Made by a program: the position numbers and the translations under genes. A model generated the notes under the pieces. It had not been told where the DNA came from, did no database searches, and worked only from the letters and a program-made list of their open reading frames with translations. From Agarophyton chilense (lineage: Eukaryota > Rhodophyta > Florideophyceae > Gracilariales > Gracilariaceae), in NCBI GenBank assembly GCA_030374765.1, contig JARGXX010000004.1:1674001-1738000 (forward strand): DNA of 64,000 nt, given 5' to 3'. Below are positions 34,630 to 45,007 of the stretch, piece by piece. Position 1 is the first letter of the stretch; each line of letters begins with the position of its first letter.

Positions 34630-34962
34630 CCGGAGCTTCCGGTAGAATGTAGGGTGGCGCCACAAGGGCGCCTTTGCCAGTAGTGAGAAATAAAAAGAAG
34701 AGGGTCGCCTTTCCGACGCCCTTTCCCCAGTCTGCTTCTTTCTTTCCGGGGTACCGGCCTTCTACCAGGGTTGCGGCGTTGCAGGGAACCAGCCTAGCTG
34801 GGAGTTCCGTGTTTAACGGTGGGCGCTTCGCGCGCGGACCAGGTAACTGGCACGACCACCAAAGACGTTGGGATAGCGTGAGCGGTTGCTTCCTTCCCCG
34901 CGTTGGGGCATGGACGGAGATGGCGCGTGGCGCCATCAGCCATTCCATTCCGTGTTCACGGT

Positions 34963-35169
34963 TTATCCCTCTTGGGCGTTTACCAGCGTGACTGGGAGGG
35001 CGGTCCCCGCAAGGCGGTGGTATCTCATTACCGCAGAGCGCGGGAGGTGCTCGATGGGCTCCGGAGTGTCCCACTGCGGCCCGTATCCGTACCAGCGGGT
35101 CCGGTACTGGAGCACCCCGTGCCCATCGTAGCTATGTCCGACGATTCCGTCGAGGACGTACTCCTGCAC
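34963..35169 (-). CDS. Chromodomain (element B)
   Basis: EYVLDGIVGHSY, then YRTRWYGYGPQWDTPEPIEHL and RYHR, is a retrotransposon chromodomain. It aligns residue for residue with that of element A (YLVRWHGYGPEWDSDEPIEHL there, abridged). Confidence 0.85.
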   Translation of the reverse strand: MQEYVLDGIVGHSYDGHGVLQYRTRWYGYGPQWDTPEPIEHLPRSAVMRYHRLAGTALPVTLVNAQEG

Positions 35170-35244
35170 GTAAACTTGCCGGCCTTGCCGGGTGGTGGTG
35201 ACCCGAGCCTCAGCGCCGCGTGATGCTGCGCTCGTTGTCGCCTG

Positions 35245-38200
35245 TTACGGGTCACCAGGTTTGTGATTCCGCTCTGCGGTTGTTGCCGGGTTGCCGGGGC
35301 TGCCGTACCGCTTCGCGGAAGTTGCCGGCGCGGCCGGGTTGTGTTTCCGCTGGGCGGTAGGGGCTTCCCTGAAGTCCGCTCTAACCGCGAGTTTGCGGGG
35401 GTCTTTCCGTCTTGGTGACAGTTCGCCGCAGGCCTCCGCTTGATTTGCGGCATGCGGCGTTCCCATTGGTGGGCAGTTTCCGCTGTGCGGTGCGCCGTGG
35501 GCGGTGAGTGGTTCACCGTCCCGGCGATCCGCCTCCGCGGGGTGGCTGTCAGCGAATGACCGGGATGCCGGGTGCCCATTGGTCTGATCTCCCGCCCGGG
35601 TCACGTGACCTTGAGGACGGGTGGTCGGACCGTCGCGGACGGTTGGCTCCGATTGTTCGGCAAGGGAGGCGGTTTTCGACTTGTCGTCGCGCCCCTTTTC
35701 CCCCATGGGGTTCGTACCGTTCTCAACGGAGTGGCTCGCTAGACCTGCTTGCGCAGCGTCCGCCGGAGTACTGGTATCGACCGAAACGCTCGGTGTGCGA
35801 CCGCGAATGTGCGGGGAGCCCTCAGTTGCTTCCACGCGATGCGGAGCGTCCGTAGGGTTTCGCTTCCCGGCTTTGGGTCTTCGAGCGCCTTGGTTCCCCT
35901 TGCGGGGTTGCGTGGCAGTCGGGTTGACCGCTGCGTCCCGCGGGAGCGGATTGGCGTCCGGCGACGATGCCGGTTGCCCGCTCGGGGGCCTTGCCCGGGG
36001 TGTCCGGTTAAACTTCCGTTGCGACGGCGATGCTTCCGCGATTGAGCGGGTCCCCTCCCCCTCCTTAGACGGAGCGACGGGTGATGGTGGGCTAACCGCA
36101 TGGCGGGTATAAATACCGCTGCGCGGCGCCCGTAAGGGTAGCTGGCCGCGAGGGCCAGGTGTTTCCGGCATTGCCGGTGGTTCCAATAAAGTCGGTATAT
36201 CGAAGAGACCCCGTGAGGGGTGCGGTACCACGGCGGGGCGTGGTGCCACCGTTGTACCCGTGGTATCCGAGGCCGTTTCGACGGGGGCTGATGCGTTTTC
36301 CGCCTGCGGCGGTGGGGCGGCTACGATGCGGTCTTGTGAAAGACGTTCGTCGTCGCCGTTTTTGTCCACCACAACGGTGCCGGGGAGGGAGGAAACGACC
36401 CGGAACGGACCTTCAGCGACAGGCGAGAGCTTGTGACGCTTGTCGGTCCGGGGGTTGTAGTACTCCCGGCGAACGAACACGTAGGTTCCCGGCTTGGGCG
36501 GTGCCGGTAGTGGTCCGCGTAAGCGGCTATCAAAGTCCCGCTTGTAGGCGGCCTGGGCACGTTCCATGGACTTCCGGGCGACCGGTACGAGCTTAGTAAG
36601 CCAGTTCTTCCACTTGAGGCGGTATTGACCCACGGATGGGAAAGAGTTGACCCTGTGTTGGGGTTCGACCGCCACTGGCGGGGGTGTCCTGGAGAGCACA
36701 AGCTCGAAGGGAGTCAGACCGGTTGTCCGGTGAACCTGCGTGTTGTAGGCGTAGGTGATAGCATCAGAATAAATGTCCCACGTCATTGGGTGATCGGATA
36801 CGTAGGAGCGTAGCGACGCGAGTAGGGTGCGGTTGAAGCGTTCCACCTGCCCGTTTGTTTGCGGGTGGTAGGTGGTAGTAAACAGGTTCTTGACGTCGAG
36901 GATGCGGCAGACGTCCTGAAAGAACTTAGAGGCGAACTGCTTACCGTTATCGGATAGAACCTCTATCGGAGGGCCATAAACGAACGCCCAGTGCGTAACG
37001 AAGGCGTTCGCAACCGTGAAAGCGGTGATCTTCCGTGAAGGCACGGTGCGCACCAGCTTCGAAAAGCGGTCAGTGATAACCAAGAGGAACTTGTTTCCCT
37101 TGCGCGTCTTGAGTAGAGGCCCGAGAATGTCGATTGCGACAAACTCGAGGGGCGCCCTTGCGGGGAGAAGCTTCATCCGTTTGGAGTGCTTCCGGAGTTT
37201 CACCCGGTTCTTTGCGCATTGGGTGCAGAACTGCACCGTAGCGTAGCAATCAACCGCCATAGCGGGCCAATAAAAGTCCCTTAGCAGGGTTAGATAAAGT
37301 TTTCTCCCACCCGAGTGTCCCCCGAGGGTCGGGTAGTGTGAGAGGTGGAGCACCCTGGTTTGCAGAGTGTGGGGGACCACGATCTGGGATCGGTGGTCCA
37401 CCGTCCGGACGAGGTAACCGATGTCGTTTACCTCGAACGGGAGGTCCTCTCCACCGTTTAGGCAGGCCCGTATGCGCGTGCAGAACGGGTCGCCGAACTG
37501 TTCTCGGATCATCTCCTCGGTGGAGATGGGTACAAAGGTCCCGGGTACGGGTGTTTCATTCTCGCGCACTGCGAGTAGCTCATCCATTTCCATGGTGTCT
37601 TCCCCGGTTTCGGGCCAATCCGACTCCGTCGGTGTTTCCCCTTCCAAGGTAAAGCACGGGATCTCGTCGACCTCCGGGTCGGCAAGTGCTTCACCTGTCG
37701 TAGGTAATCGAGAGAGGGCGTCTGCTTGGGTGTTCTGGACACCCTTCTTGTAGACGACCTCGAAGTCGAATTCCGCTAAGCGGAGGCGCCACCGCATTAA
37801 GTGGCCAGAAGGATCTGCGATGTTCAGCAGCCACCTCAACGAGGCATGGTCCGTGTACACGGTGAAATGAACGCCCATGAGGTATGGGCGCAGAGTGGAT
37901 AGCGCCCAGACCACTGCGAGGCACTCCTTCTCGGAGACCGAGTAGTTGCGCTCGTGGACGTTCAGCGTGCGGGACCAATAGCCAATTGGTTTGCGTTCCC
38001 CCTCGGGGGTGGTTTGGAACAGTGTGCCGCCCACCTGGTGGTCGCTGGCGTCGGTGTCGATGGAGTAGGGAAGCCCAGGTCTGGGCAAGGATAGGATGGG
38101 AGCTGTCGTAACTGCCTTAATCAAGGAGCGAAAAGATTCCGACTGATCGGTGGTAAATGGCGCAAGCTTTGGTGGCTGGCCCTTCCGCAGTAGTGCGTTT

Positions 38201-38676
38201 AGCGGAGCGGTGATATCCGAGAAACTCGGTATAAACCGTCGATAGACGTTGACCAGACCTAAAAAGGATCGGAGCTCCGTTTGAGTACAGGGCTCCTTCG
38301 CCTCGCAGAGGGACTTGATACGAACTTGTTCGATCATTAACCGTCCTGGACGGATGACGTGCCCGAGATACTTCACCGTGTCGGTGAAGAACTCGCACTT
38401 CCTCAACTTGAGGGTTATTCCTGCGTCTCGCAGTACGGTCATCACGTCCCGCACGTGGGTCAGGTGATCGTCCAGGTTTCTGGAAAAGACAATGATGTCG
38501 TCCAATAGACAAGGCACGTGCGCCACTTGAAACGCGACATCAGTATGTCTATTGCCCTTTAAAAGGTGGCCGGTGCATTGGTTAAACCAAACGGCATCCG
38601 CTTGAAGCGGTAGGAACCCGAGTGGCAAACAAACGCGGTTTTGTCTCGTTCCTCTTCCCAGACTGGGACTTGCCAT
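35245..38676 (-). CDS. Reverse transcriptase (part), RNase H and integrase with long tail (element B)
   Basis: The N-terminal part has the catalytic Asp pair in LLDDIIVFSRNL, then KYLGHVIRPGRL. RNase H follows (IDTDASDHQVGG, SEKECLAVVWAL, YTDHASLRWLLN, DALSRL). The integrase has a zinc region (H, H, then CTQCAKN), the core start FVAIDILGPLL, VLSDNGKQFASKFF and TNGQVERFNRTLL, and the GPF motif EGPFRVV. About 300 residues of Pro/Ser/Arg-rich tail precede the chromodomain. This is the best preserved pol part of the A/B family. Confidence 0.9.
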   Translation of the reverse strand: MASPSLGRGTRQNRVCLPLGFLPLQADAVWFNQCTGHLLKGNRHTDVAFQVAHVPCLLDDIIVFSRNLDDHLTHVRDVMTVLRDAGITLKLRKCEFFTDTVKYLGHVIRPGRLMIEQVRIKSLCEAKEPCTQTELRSFLGLVNVYRRFIPSFSDITAPLNALLRKGQPPKLAPFTTDQSESFRSLIKAVTTAPILSLPRPGLPYSIDTDASDHQVGGTLFQTTPEGERKPIGYWSRTLNVHERNYSVSEKECLAVVWALSTLRPYLMGVHFTVYTDHASLRWLLNIADPSGHLMRWRLRLAEFDFEVVYKKGVQNTQADALSRLPTTGEALADPEVDEIPCFTLEGETPTESDWPETGEDTMEMDELLAVRENETPVPGTFVPISTEEMIREQFGDPFCTRIRACLNGGEDLPFEVNDIGYLVRTVDHRSQIVVPHTLQTRVLHLSHYPTLGGHSGGRKLYLTLLRDFYWPAMAVDCYATVQFCTQCAKNRVKLRKHSKRMKLLPARAPLEFVAIDILGPLLKTRKGNKFLLVITDRFSKLVRTVPSRKITAFTVANAFVTHWAFVYGPPIEVLSDNGKQFASKFFQDVCRILDVKNLFTTTYHPQTNGQVERFNRTLLASLRSYVSDHPMTWDIYSDAITYAYNTQVHRTTGLTPFELVLSRTPPPVAVEPQHRVNSFPSVGQYRLKWKNWLTKLVPVARKSMERAQAAYKRDFDSRLRGPLPAPPKPGTYVFVRREYYNPRTDKRHKLSPVAEGPFRVVSSLPGTVVVDKNGDDERLSQDRIVAAPPPQAENASAPVETASDTTGTTVAPRPAVVPHPSRGLFDIPTLLEPPAMPETPGPRGQLPLRAPRSGIYTRHAVSPPSPVAPSKEGEGTRSIAEASPSQRKFNRTPRARPPSGQPASSPDANPLPRDAAVNPTATQPRKGNQGARRPKAGKRNPTDAPHRVEATEGSPHIRGRTPSVSVDTSTPADAAQAGLASHSVENGTNPMGEKGRDDKSKTASLAEQSEPTVRDGPTTRPQGHVTRAGDQTNGHPASRSFADSHPAEADRRDGEPLTAHGAPHSGNCPPMGTPHAANQAEACGELSPRRKDPRKLAVRADFREAPTAQRKHNPAAPATSAKRYGSPGNPATTAERNHKPGDP

Positions 38677-40178
38677 TAGCCCCAGTTAGCATCCAGAGCC
38701 GTTAACACGGTAGCGTCCCCGAGCGAGTCTATACACTCGTCCATGCGCGGAACCGGGTAGGTGTCCCTCACGGTGACGGCATTGAGGCGGCGGTAGTCAA
38801 CGCAAAACCGCCACATGCCGTCAGCCTTGAGGGCCAGCACCACCGGTGAAGCCCAAGGAGATTGGGCGGGCTCGATGACTCCAGCACGGAGCATCTTGTC
38901 CACCTGAAATACTTCCTCCTCCCGAGCTTTCGGTCCCGCCCTGTAAGGGGGTTGTGCAACCGGACGTGCGTCCGGTAGCAAGTCTATCCGATGTTCGGTT
39001 GTATTGATCTCACCCAGTGAGCCGTCCCACATTGTGGTAAACTCGCGTAGCATTCCGCGTAAGCGGTCCCGGTGTGAGACCGGTCCATGACTCAGATCCA
39101 GGTCCTCGAGGGCCTTGATCGGGTCTATCTTATCGTAGCTCGTAGGCTGTGCCCTGGTGTCAGGTGTAGGAACCGACGAGGTCGGAAATGCATCCGTCTT
39201 GATGGTTTTATCGAGCGCCAATTGCTGTGCCTCCCCGGAGGTTTCTGCACCGGATACCGGGAGACCATCCTCGGTAGAGGGAGTTATTCCGAGTACTTCG
39301 GCAGCCGTCACCTTTGTAGGGAGCATCGCGAGCGGGTGCGGCGTCACAGACCCAATGACTTGGTTCTTTGCCAGCGTCTGGGGAGCCTTTCCCAGATTGG
39401 CAACCAACACCCTGAAAGGGGAATTCGGCGTGACTTGCACGATTCCGTTCGCAACAATTAACTGAAATTTCTCGTACAACGAGGGCAAGGGCTGAACAAC
39501 CCGAAGACCGTGTTGACGGGAATTGACTGAAACCATAACCTGGCTCTCCGGGGGTATGGTGACTGACGAGGCAACGCGTAGCTTCGTAGAATCCCGGTTC
39601 GCCGGTGTGGGTTCCTGCGCAGCAGGTAGAGGAACGTGTTTCCTCGATGCCCGCTTCAGCGGTTGACGAACAATGGGGACGGTCGATCCGTCCTCAAGTT
39701 CCACCTGCTTAAGGCGTGGGCGGATGGCGTCGACAAACCTGTCGCAGTAGTCACATCCCAGTATAACTGGCGCGGCCAGCGAGCGGCACACAATAAAATT
39801 TAGTTTAACCACCATCCGCCCTAGCCTGACGACCAGGTCGATCACACCAACCGTTTTCAACGGGTTGTTTTTGGCGTCTGAGACGTCGGGTACCGTTTCA
39901 GAACGGATGAGTGACCGCAATGGCGGGGGTAAAACCGATTCCACAATAAAGTTCGTCCCAGCACCTGTATCCAGGACAGTGAGATATCTCACCATAAACT
40001 GCGTGTGCAGACCAAGGTCAGCGTAAACCTTGTAGTTACGCTTGGCCATTACCAAGAATCTATCCGGGATCCGGTTATTTCTAATCCGTATCCACGGTCG
40101 ACGCAAAACACCGAGGTGTTTAGAGTCCGCGTCTGCGTTGTCCTTCCTTGTCAGGATTTTCATTGAGGAGCGAGGCAC
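38676..40178 (-). CDS. Protease and start of reverse transcriptase (element B)
   Basis: The aspartic protease signature is TVLDTGAGTNFIVE, with the second block PVILGCDYCDRFVD. The reverse transcriptase entry motifs follow a linker of about 200 residues: AGVIEPAQSPWASPVVL, FCVDYRRLNAVTVRD and TALDAN. It aligns with 17480-18940 of element A. Confidence 0.88.
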   Translation of the reverse strand: MPRSSMKILTRKDNADADSKHLGVLRRPWIRIRNNRIPDRFLVMAKRNYKVYADLGLHTQFMVRYLTVLDTGAGTNFIVESVLPPPLRSLIRSETVPDVSDAKNNPLKTVGVIDLVVRLGRMVVKLNFIVCRSLAAPVILGCDYCDRFVDAIRPRLKQVELEDGSTVPIVRQPLKRASRKHVPLPAAQEPTPANRDSTKLRVASSVTIPPESQVMVSVNSRQHGLRVVQPLPSLYEKFQLIVANGIVQVTPNSPFRVLVANLGKAPQTLAKNQVIGSVTPHPLAMLPTKVTAAEVLGITPSTEDGLPVSGAETSGEAQQLALDKTIKTDAFPTSSVPTPDTRAQPTSYDKIDPIKALEDLDLSHGPVSHRDRLRGMLREFTTMWDGSLGEINTTEHRIDLLPDARPVAQPPYRAGPKAREEEVFQVDKMLRAGVIEPAQSPWASPVVLALKADGMWRFCVDYRRLNAVTVRDTYPVPRMDECIDSLGDATVLTALDANWG

Positions 40179-40501
40179 CGGCGCCTAGGGCGTCGTCAGC
40201 CTCAACTCTGAGGACGCCTCTCCCGAAGGGGAGACTCCCTCTATTCTTTTCCCTGTACAGGGTCCTGGTCGGGCAAAGGCCCGACTTCCTCGGCAACGAG
40301 TGCATGATTCCGTTGCACGGTAGCTACCGCAGGAGCGGGTTGAGATCCACCAGCGTGGTTTGGCGCTGGTGCGGCGCGTGCCGGCTGAGCCGGTTTGTAC
40401 CGAGTATTCGGAGTGTGAGCCAATGCGTTGGGGAAGTCCGTCTTCGCGCGGAGATATGACGTGAGTGGCACGGAGCCCTTCTCCTGCGGGGAGAGGGCTT
40501 C

Positions 40502-42361
40502 CTAATTATCCACCACTCGCGCCATATCGCGTAGCGATAAAATGCATTGCGGGGAGGTGTGCCCGCGCTCGTAGCACAAGTGGCACACCAACGTCACTCC
40601 CGCGTTTCGCAGTACGGCATTCCGAGCATCGGTGTATCTTCCGGGTTCCCGGTTTCCAACCCATCCAGGGCGCTGACTTCGTGTCATTCCGTTCGAGTAC
40701 GGCATACGGGGGGGCGGAGTGCGGCGGTCATTAAGATAAAAGACCTGCCCGTTCTCCGTGTCCCTTGCGGTTGAGTCAACCGAGCCATCCGTCGTAGACG
40801 GTAATTCCGTTGTCGGAATAGATAAACCATCGTGATGGATGACATTCATATTGTAATAACCCTGTTTGGGGATGCCATCCGTCGCAAATGACGGTTAAGA
40901 AGAGTCCGACTCAAGCAGCAATGCCTTAGCGGCCTTCGACCGGGTTCCCGGATTGCGTGCACGTAGTGCATCTCCCTCTGCGCGGGCAAACTGTACGAGT
41001 TCAAGGTAGGTCACCTTCGGCTCTTGTTCCCTGTAACGGGCGACAAGAGTCTTGATGGCTGGATCCAAGCAATCAATGAACATCGTACAGCGTTCCCCAA
41101 CGGGGTATACATTACCACAACGGTGGAAAGCCTTATTCAGGCGTACCGAGTAATCGGTCTCGAGCTCGCCGGAGCGTTGTCGAGTGTCTCGCAAAGCGAG
41201 TATTGCCGCTTGTATCGCGGAGTTGGTTGCGTAGGAATGCAGGAGGTACTGCACGGCCTCGGGCCAGCAGGTCACACCTCCTTCAAAGGCTCGCGAAGAG
41301 CCCCGAACCGACAAAAACTGATCTTCAGCGACACCCCGTAGAAAGTAGGGTAGCGCCACGTAGGCTTGTACTTCGTTCATTCCGAGTATATTGGCTTCCG
41401 CTACAAAGTGGTGTAGGAAATCCAAGACCAGAATTGGATCATCCCCAGTAAACGACTGGTTACGAAGTGAAAGCTGCATCCGCTTGATGCAGTCTTTTAC
41501 TTTACCCGTGTCACGCGGTGTCCGACCTAAAGAGGAATCTTCTAGCCGGTAATACCGGGAGGACAGGAGTGTCCTGTACAGAGGGTTGGTGGGCTTCAAG
41601 GGTTTGAGGCCCGGATGTCGCCGACCCTTGGGGCGCGACCGGATGGCCCCGTAGGTGGCAGAGGACCGCTTTGAGCGGGAAGAGCGCCCATAACGATCCT
41701 GTGGGTCATCGCTCGCCGAGGAATCGGAACTCTCCGAGTCACTCGGTTTACCGTCCGACTCAGATGATGAATCGGACGGGTGTCCGTGCTTACGGTTGGA
41801 ATCCCGGTTCTTCCGGCTCTTCCGGTTCCGCGGCTGGGTCTCTCAATGAGAGACAACCGGTCTAGCCGCGTTCGCGGGCTAGGTTAACGTCCTCTCGACC
41901 GACTCCAGTCGGCTTCGGAGACGCTCGAAGCGATTCTCCATACCTTCTGCGAAGGAAGACGGAGCGCCAAAACACTCGAGTAGTGTATTGACGTCCGACC
42001 GCAATACGCGGATATCCTCGGCTAACTCACTTGGAGGGGGGTTAGCGAGGCTTCCTCGTAAAGAGGTGAACTCCCTCGAGAGGGTATTGTGAGCAGCCCG
42101 CAGGGAGCGGAGCTGCTCTTCCAAGCGTACAACCCGCGCTTGGTCGACCAACCGCGGAGGCGGAGAAACCACCGTTGCGACGGTCGTTAACCCGGAATCG
42201 GGCTGCGGGTGTTCAGTGCCGGTGACCGGTATCTCCCGGGAATGGGGTGTTGGAGCCAGGGCCTGTGGAACATCAGTGCCCCTGGCATCACCGCTTTGGC
42301 GGGAACGGCTGCGTGTTGCAGGAGGCTCCATGCTAGGCGGTTTCCTCGGCATTGGCCACAC
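40502..42361 (-). CDS. Gag region (element B)
   Basis: A polar N-terminus and a leucine-rich coiled coil (VVRLEEQLRSLRAAHNTL, abridged) lie at 41879-42361. The capsid-like domain lies at 40895-41599 (DCIKRMQLSLRNQSFTG, TCWPEAVQYLLHSYATNS). The CCHC knuckle CHLCYERGHTSPQC lies at about 40540-40590. All parts have counterparts in element A. The region is broken. Confidence 0.85.
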
Positions 42362-42456
42362 CGTCTCGACGGAAGAATAGAAAGCAAACCGGTGAGACCA
42401 GAGAAAACCCGTTAAACGGAAAACAACCTCAGAGAGGTCACAAGCGGTCTTGACTT

Positions 42457-42472
42457 CTAAGTCGGGAGACCA
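42457..42472 (-). other. Primer-binding site of element B
   Basis: The minus strand reads TGGTCTCCCGACTTAG three bases inside the 5' LTR, identical to element A. Confidence 0.7.
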
Positions 42473-42475
42473 ATT

Positions 42476-43262
42476 TGTAGGACAATGCCCCCAAGGGGGA
42501 AAACCTACGAAGACGTCCGGATTTTCCTCTCACGAGGTAACCGGCGCGGTAGAGCCCTCCCAGGGATCGGCGCGCAATGCCGGGTGTAAGCCGGAGCCGA
42601 ACCGTCGCGACGGGCGCAGGGAGGCTGAAAGAAGCCGAGAATATCCGCCGAAGCGGTGCTTGCGTATCCTCTGAGGAGGCAGAACCCACGAGAGTGGCGA
42701 GCACGACAGGTGTCAGTGCGAGCCGCAAGAGCGGGAATTGCCCAATGAAGGGGAGGAAAAGGGAAGGAAAACGGGAACGGAGGCAAGAGGGCGAGGTTGA
42801 CCACGAGTCGCAAGAGGGGACTCGGGAATAGCCGGCACTGCCGGGTGTAGCAAACCGTATACACGGGCGGAACCACGAAAGTGGGAATAGATACCCAACA
42901 CACGAAGGCTGCTTGAACGTCCAAGGGGGTTGGGAAGCCGTGCACCACGGGAAATCCCTCCGTAAGGAGTTGTATATCCGCGCAGGCGGTTCGACCCAGA
43001 GCCAAGATCTGGAATACCAAGATCACCCTTGTTGGGGAGACTTTACTGGACCGGCGGCCGCGAGGCCGGCGGCCTAAGTACTGTAGTCACCGTAGAATAG
43101 AATAAATAAAGTCTATCCTAAATAGCTAAATGTCTGTCTAACAAAGGGGCCAATCTGGCGGCCACGTGTCGCGCGGGCGCTGCGGCCACGTGTAAGGCAC
43201 CCGGTGAGGCTCCGGAAAAAACTTAAATCCCCAAAAACCTCCCTAGAGGACGTTGCTCTTCA
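42476..43262 (-). repeat. Element B 5' LTR (787 bp)
   Basis: This is the pair of 31943-32807 with the same ends, followed directly by the target duplication ACATT. Confidence 0.92.
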
Positions 43263-43412
43263 ACATTAGGCGGGGATCAAGCGAGCAATAGAGAAAGAGC
43301 GGAAAAACTTCCTGTTATTTACATAAGCGTCTTACATACGTTAGTTTTCTGTGCCTAATGTCTGAAAATTTCAAAGAATGAATCACGTCAACGTTTAATC
43401 GAAAGTGATCTA

Positions 43413-43613
43413 CAGTGCCCGAAACTCCTATACGACACCCCCCTTTTTCTGGTATTGTGGGGTACTGCGTCAAAAGTTTTCAATGAAACTGGACCAGCTC
43501 GTCTCATTCGAACAATTATATAAAAGAGCCAATCCTCATCAGAAATCACTAATTATTTCATTACTTGTTTTGAATTCGGCTACCATAGACGGCGAAATTC
43601 CTATACGACACTT
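43413..43613 (+). repeat. Left terminal inverted repeat of the Tc1/mariner element
   Basis: About 200 bases match the complement of 44757-44958 at about 85-90% by eye, with a transposase-binding-like direct repeat at both ends. Confidence 0.88.
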
Positions 43614-43724
43614 CTCAGTAAACGGTCAAGAGCGACCCAAATGTGTTTCTTGTAGCTCTGCACTTTCTCACAGAGGTATAATCCGTCCTTCTGCGTTGCC
43701 CAAACACCCTTTCAATGAATAAAA

Positions 43725-44719
43725 ATGCCGAAAACTCTTCTCCTGGCAGAAAAAGAGCGAGGTTACATTAAAGCCATGCACGAGCAGAAGATATCTGTTA
43801 ATGCAATTCACAAGCGTAAAAAAAGGTCTCGCGACGTCATTGCACGATATTTGAAGGACCCCGAGAACTACGGAAAGCGCGCCATCACAGTTGAAAACAG
43901 CAAAATGACCCAACAAGACCGTCTTCATTTGATTTGAGAAGCATAAAAAGGCCATTAAACAGCTTTTCAGCTAAAGAAAGCTCTCAACATGCCGGTATCA
44001 CAACGACGTGTGAAGCAAGTGATCTCTTCTGCCCCATTTCTTCAATACAAAAAGATGAAACGGGCCCCAGTTTTGACTGAATCGCACAAATGGAATCGTC
44101 TAAACTAAATGCGGGAGAGGTATGCATGGAATAAGAGAGAGTGGGGTAAAATAATCTTTTCGGATGAAAAGAAGTTCACCTCGGACGGCCAGGATGAGTT
44201 CGCGTTTTACTGGCATGATCTACGACGCGATGAAAAGGTCATATCAAAACGCCAGAAAGGAGGTGGTGGCGTAATGGTACGGGGTGTATTTTCAGAGCTT
44301 AGGACGAGCGCTTTGGAAATTCTTTTTGGTAACCAAAATGCAAAGAAGTACACTGAGACGCTTGAAAACCTCCTGTTACCGTTTTCCTGCGAAAAATATC
44401 TGGAATCCTGGACATTTCAACAAGAAAATACTGCTATACATACCGCGAAACTTACTAAGAGTGGTTTGAAGATCAAAATGCTAAAGTTATGGACTGACCT
44501 GCTCAGAGTCTTGACTTGAATCCAATTGAGAACGTACGGAGCATACTTGCTAGACGTGTTCACGCCAATGGACGGCAGTTTGAGAATCTGGAAGAGCTGA
44601 AAAGTTGTGTGTTAGAAAAATGGGGTAATAGTAAGACCCAAGAGTGTTATAAACTAGCGCAAAGTATGCGCAAACGTTCCAAGGTGCTGGAGAGTAAAGG
44701 CAGTAAGATAGACTACTAA
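43725..44719 (+). pseudogene. Tc1/mariner transposase, broken
   Basis: The N-terminal part (43725-43937) is a helix-turn-helix DNA-binding region (LLLAEKERGYIKAMHEQ, then SRDVIARYLKDPENYGK). The catalytic part has IIFSDEKKFTSDG with the first Asp. The second motif reads FQQENTAIH, where the family has QQDN, so the second catalytic Asp is replaced by Glu. The third region is SLDLNPIENV. A stop at 43935-43937, a decayed stretch to about 44108, a frame change between about 44470 and 44516 and a stop where DWPAQS is expected (about 44486) show that it is inactive. The end is at 44719. Confidence 0.88.
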
Positions 44720-44756
44720 TATAATCAACATCGTTCAGAAGAGATCTAAGTCTTTG

Positions 44757-44958
44757 CACTGTCGTATAGGAATTTCGCCGTCTATGGTAGCCAAATTCAA
44801 AACAAATAATTAAAAATTTTGTGTTTTCTGATGCGGATTGGCTCTCTTATATAATTGCACGAATGGGACAAGCTGGCCCAGTTTCATTTAAAACTTTTGA
44901 CGCAGTACCCCCACAATGCCAGAAAAAGGGGGGTGTCGTATAGGAATTTCGGGCACTG
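44757..44958 (-). repeat. Right terminal inverted repeat of the Tc1/mariner element
   Basis: The partner of the left repeat, containing GTCGTATAGGAATTTC at its inner (44761) and outer (about 44935) ends. Confidence 0.88.
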
Positions 44959-45007
44959 TACCTCTCTTAAGAACGGCCTTGACAAAAGCAATCGTTGAAA
45001 AGCATGG

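Larger units (their letters stand above)
31943..43262 (-). mobile_element. Element B: chromodomain Ty3/gypsy LTR retrotransposon
   Basis: An 11.3-kb minus-strand element lies between LTRs of 865 and 787 bp, with a perfect 5-bp target duplication ACATT (31938-31942 and 43263-43267). The order is 5' LTR, primer site, gag, protease, reverse transcriptase, RNase H, integrase, chromodomain, an antisense ORF on the plus strand, polypurine tract and 3' LTR. This matches element A throughout. The LTRs differ at about 1-2% of aligned positions by eye, so it is younger than A. It looks largely preserved, with about four breaks. Confidence 0.94.
43413..44958 (+). mobile_element. Tc1/mariner transposon with IR/DR-type ends (1546 bp)
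   Basis: The element starts CAGTGCCCGAAA and ends with the complement, flanked by TA on each side (43411-43412 and 44959-44960), the classic TA target duplication. The terminal inverted repeats are about 200 bp (43413-43613 and 44757-44958). Each holds the motif GAAAYTCCTATACGACA twice, at its outer and inner ends (43421-43437 and 43594-43610 on the left), the IR/DR layout known from Sleeping Beauty-like Tc1 elements. Between them lies a broken transposase. The right end lies 48 bases beyond the stop codon of the bestrophin gene at 45008. Confidence 0.92.
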
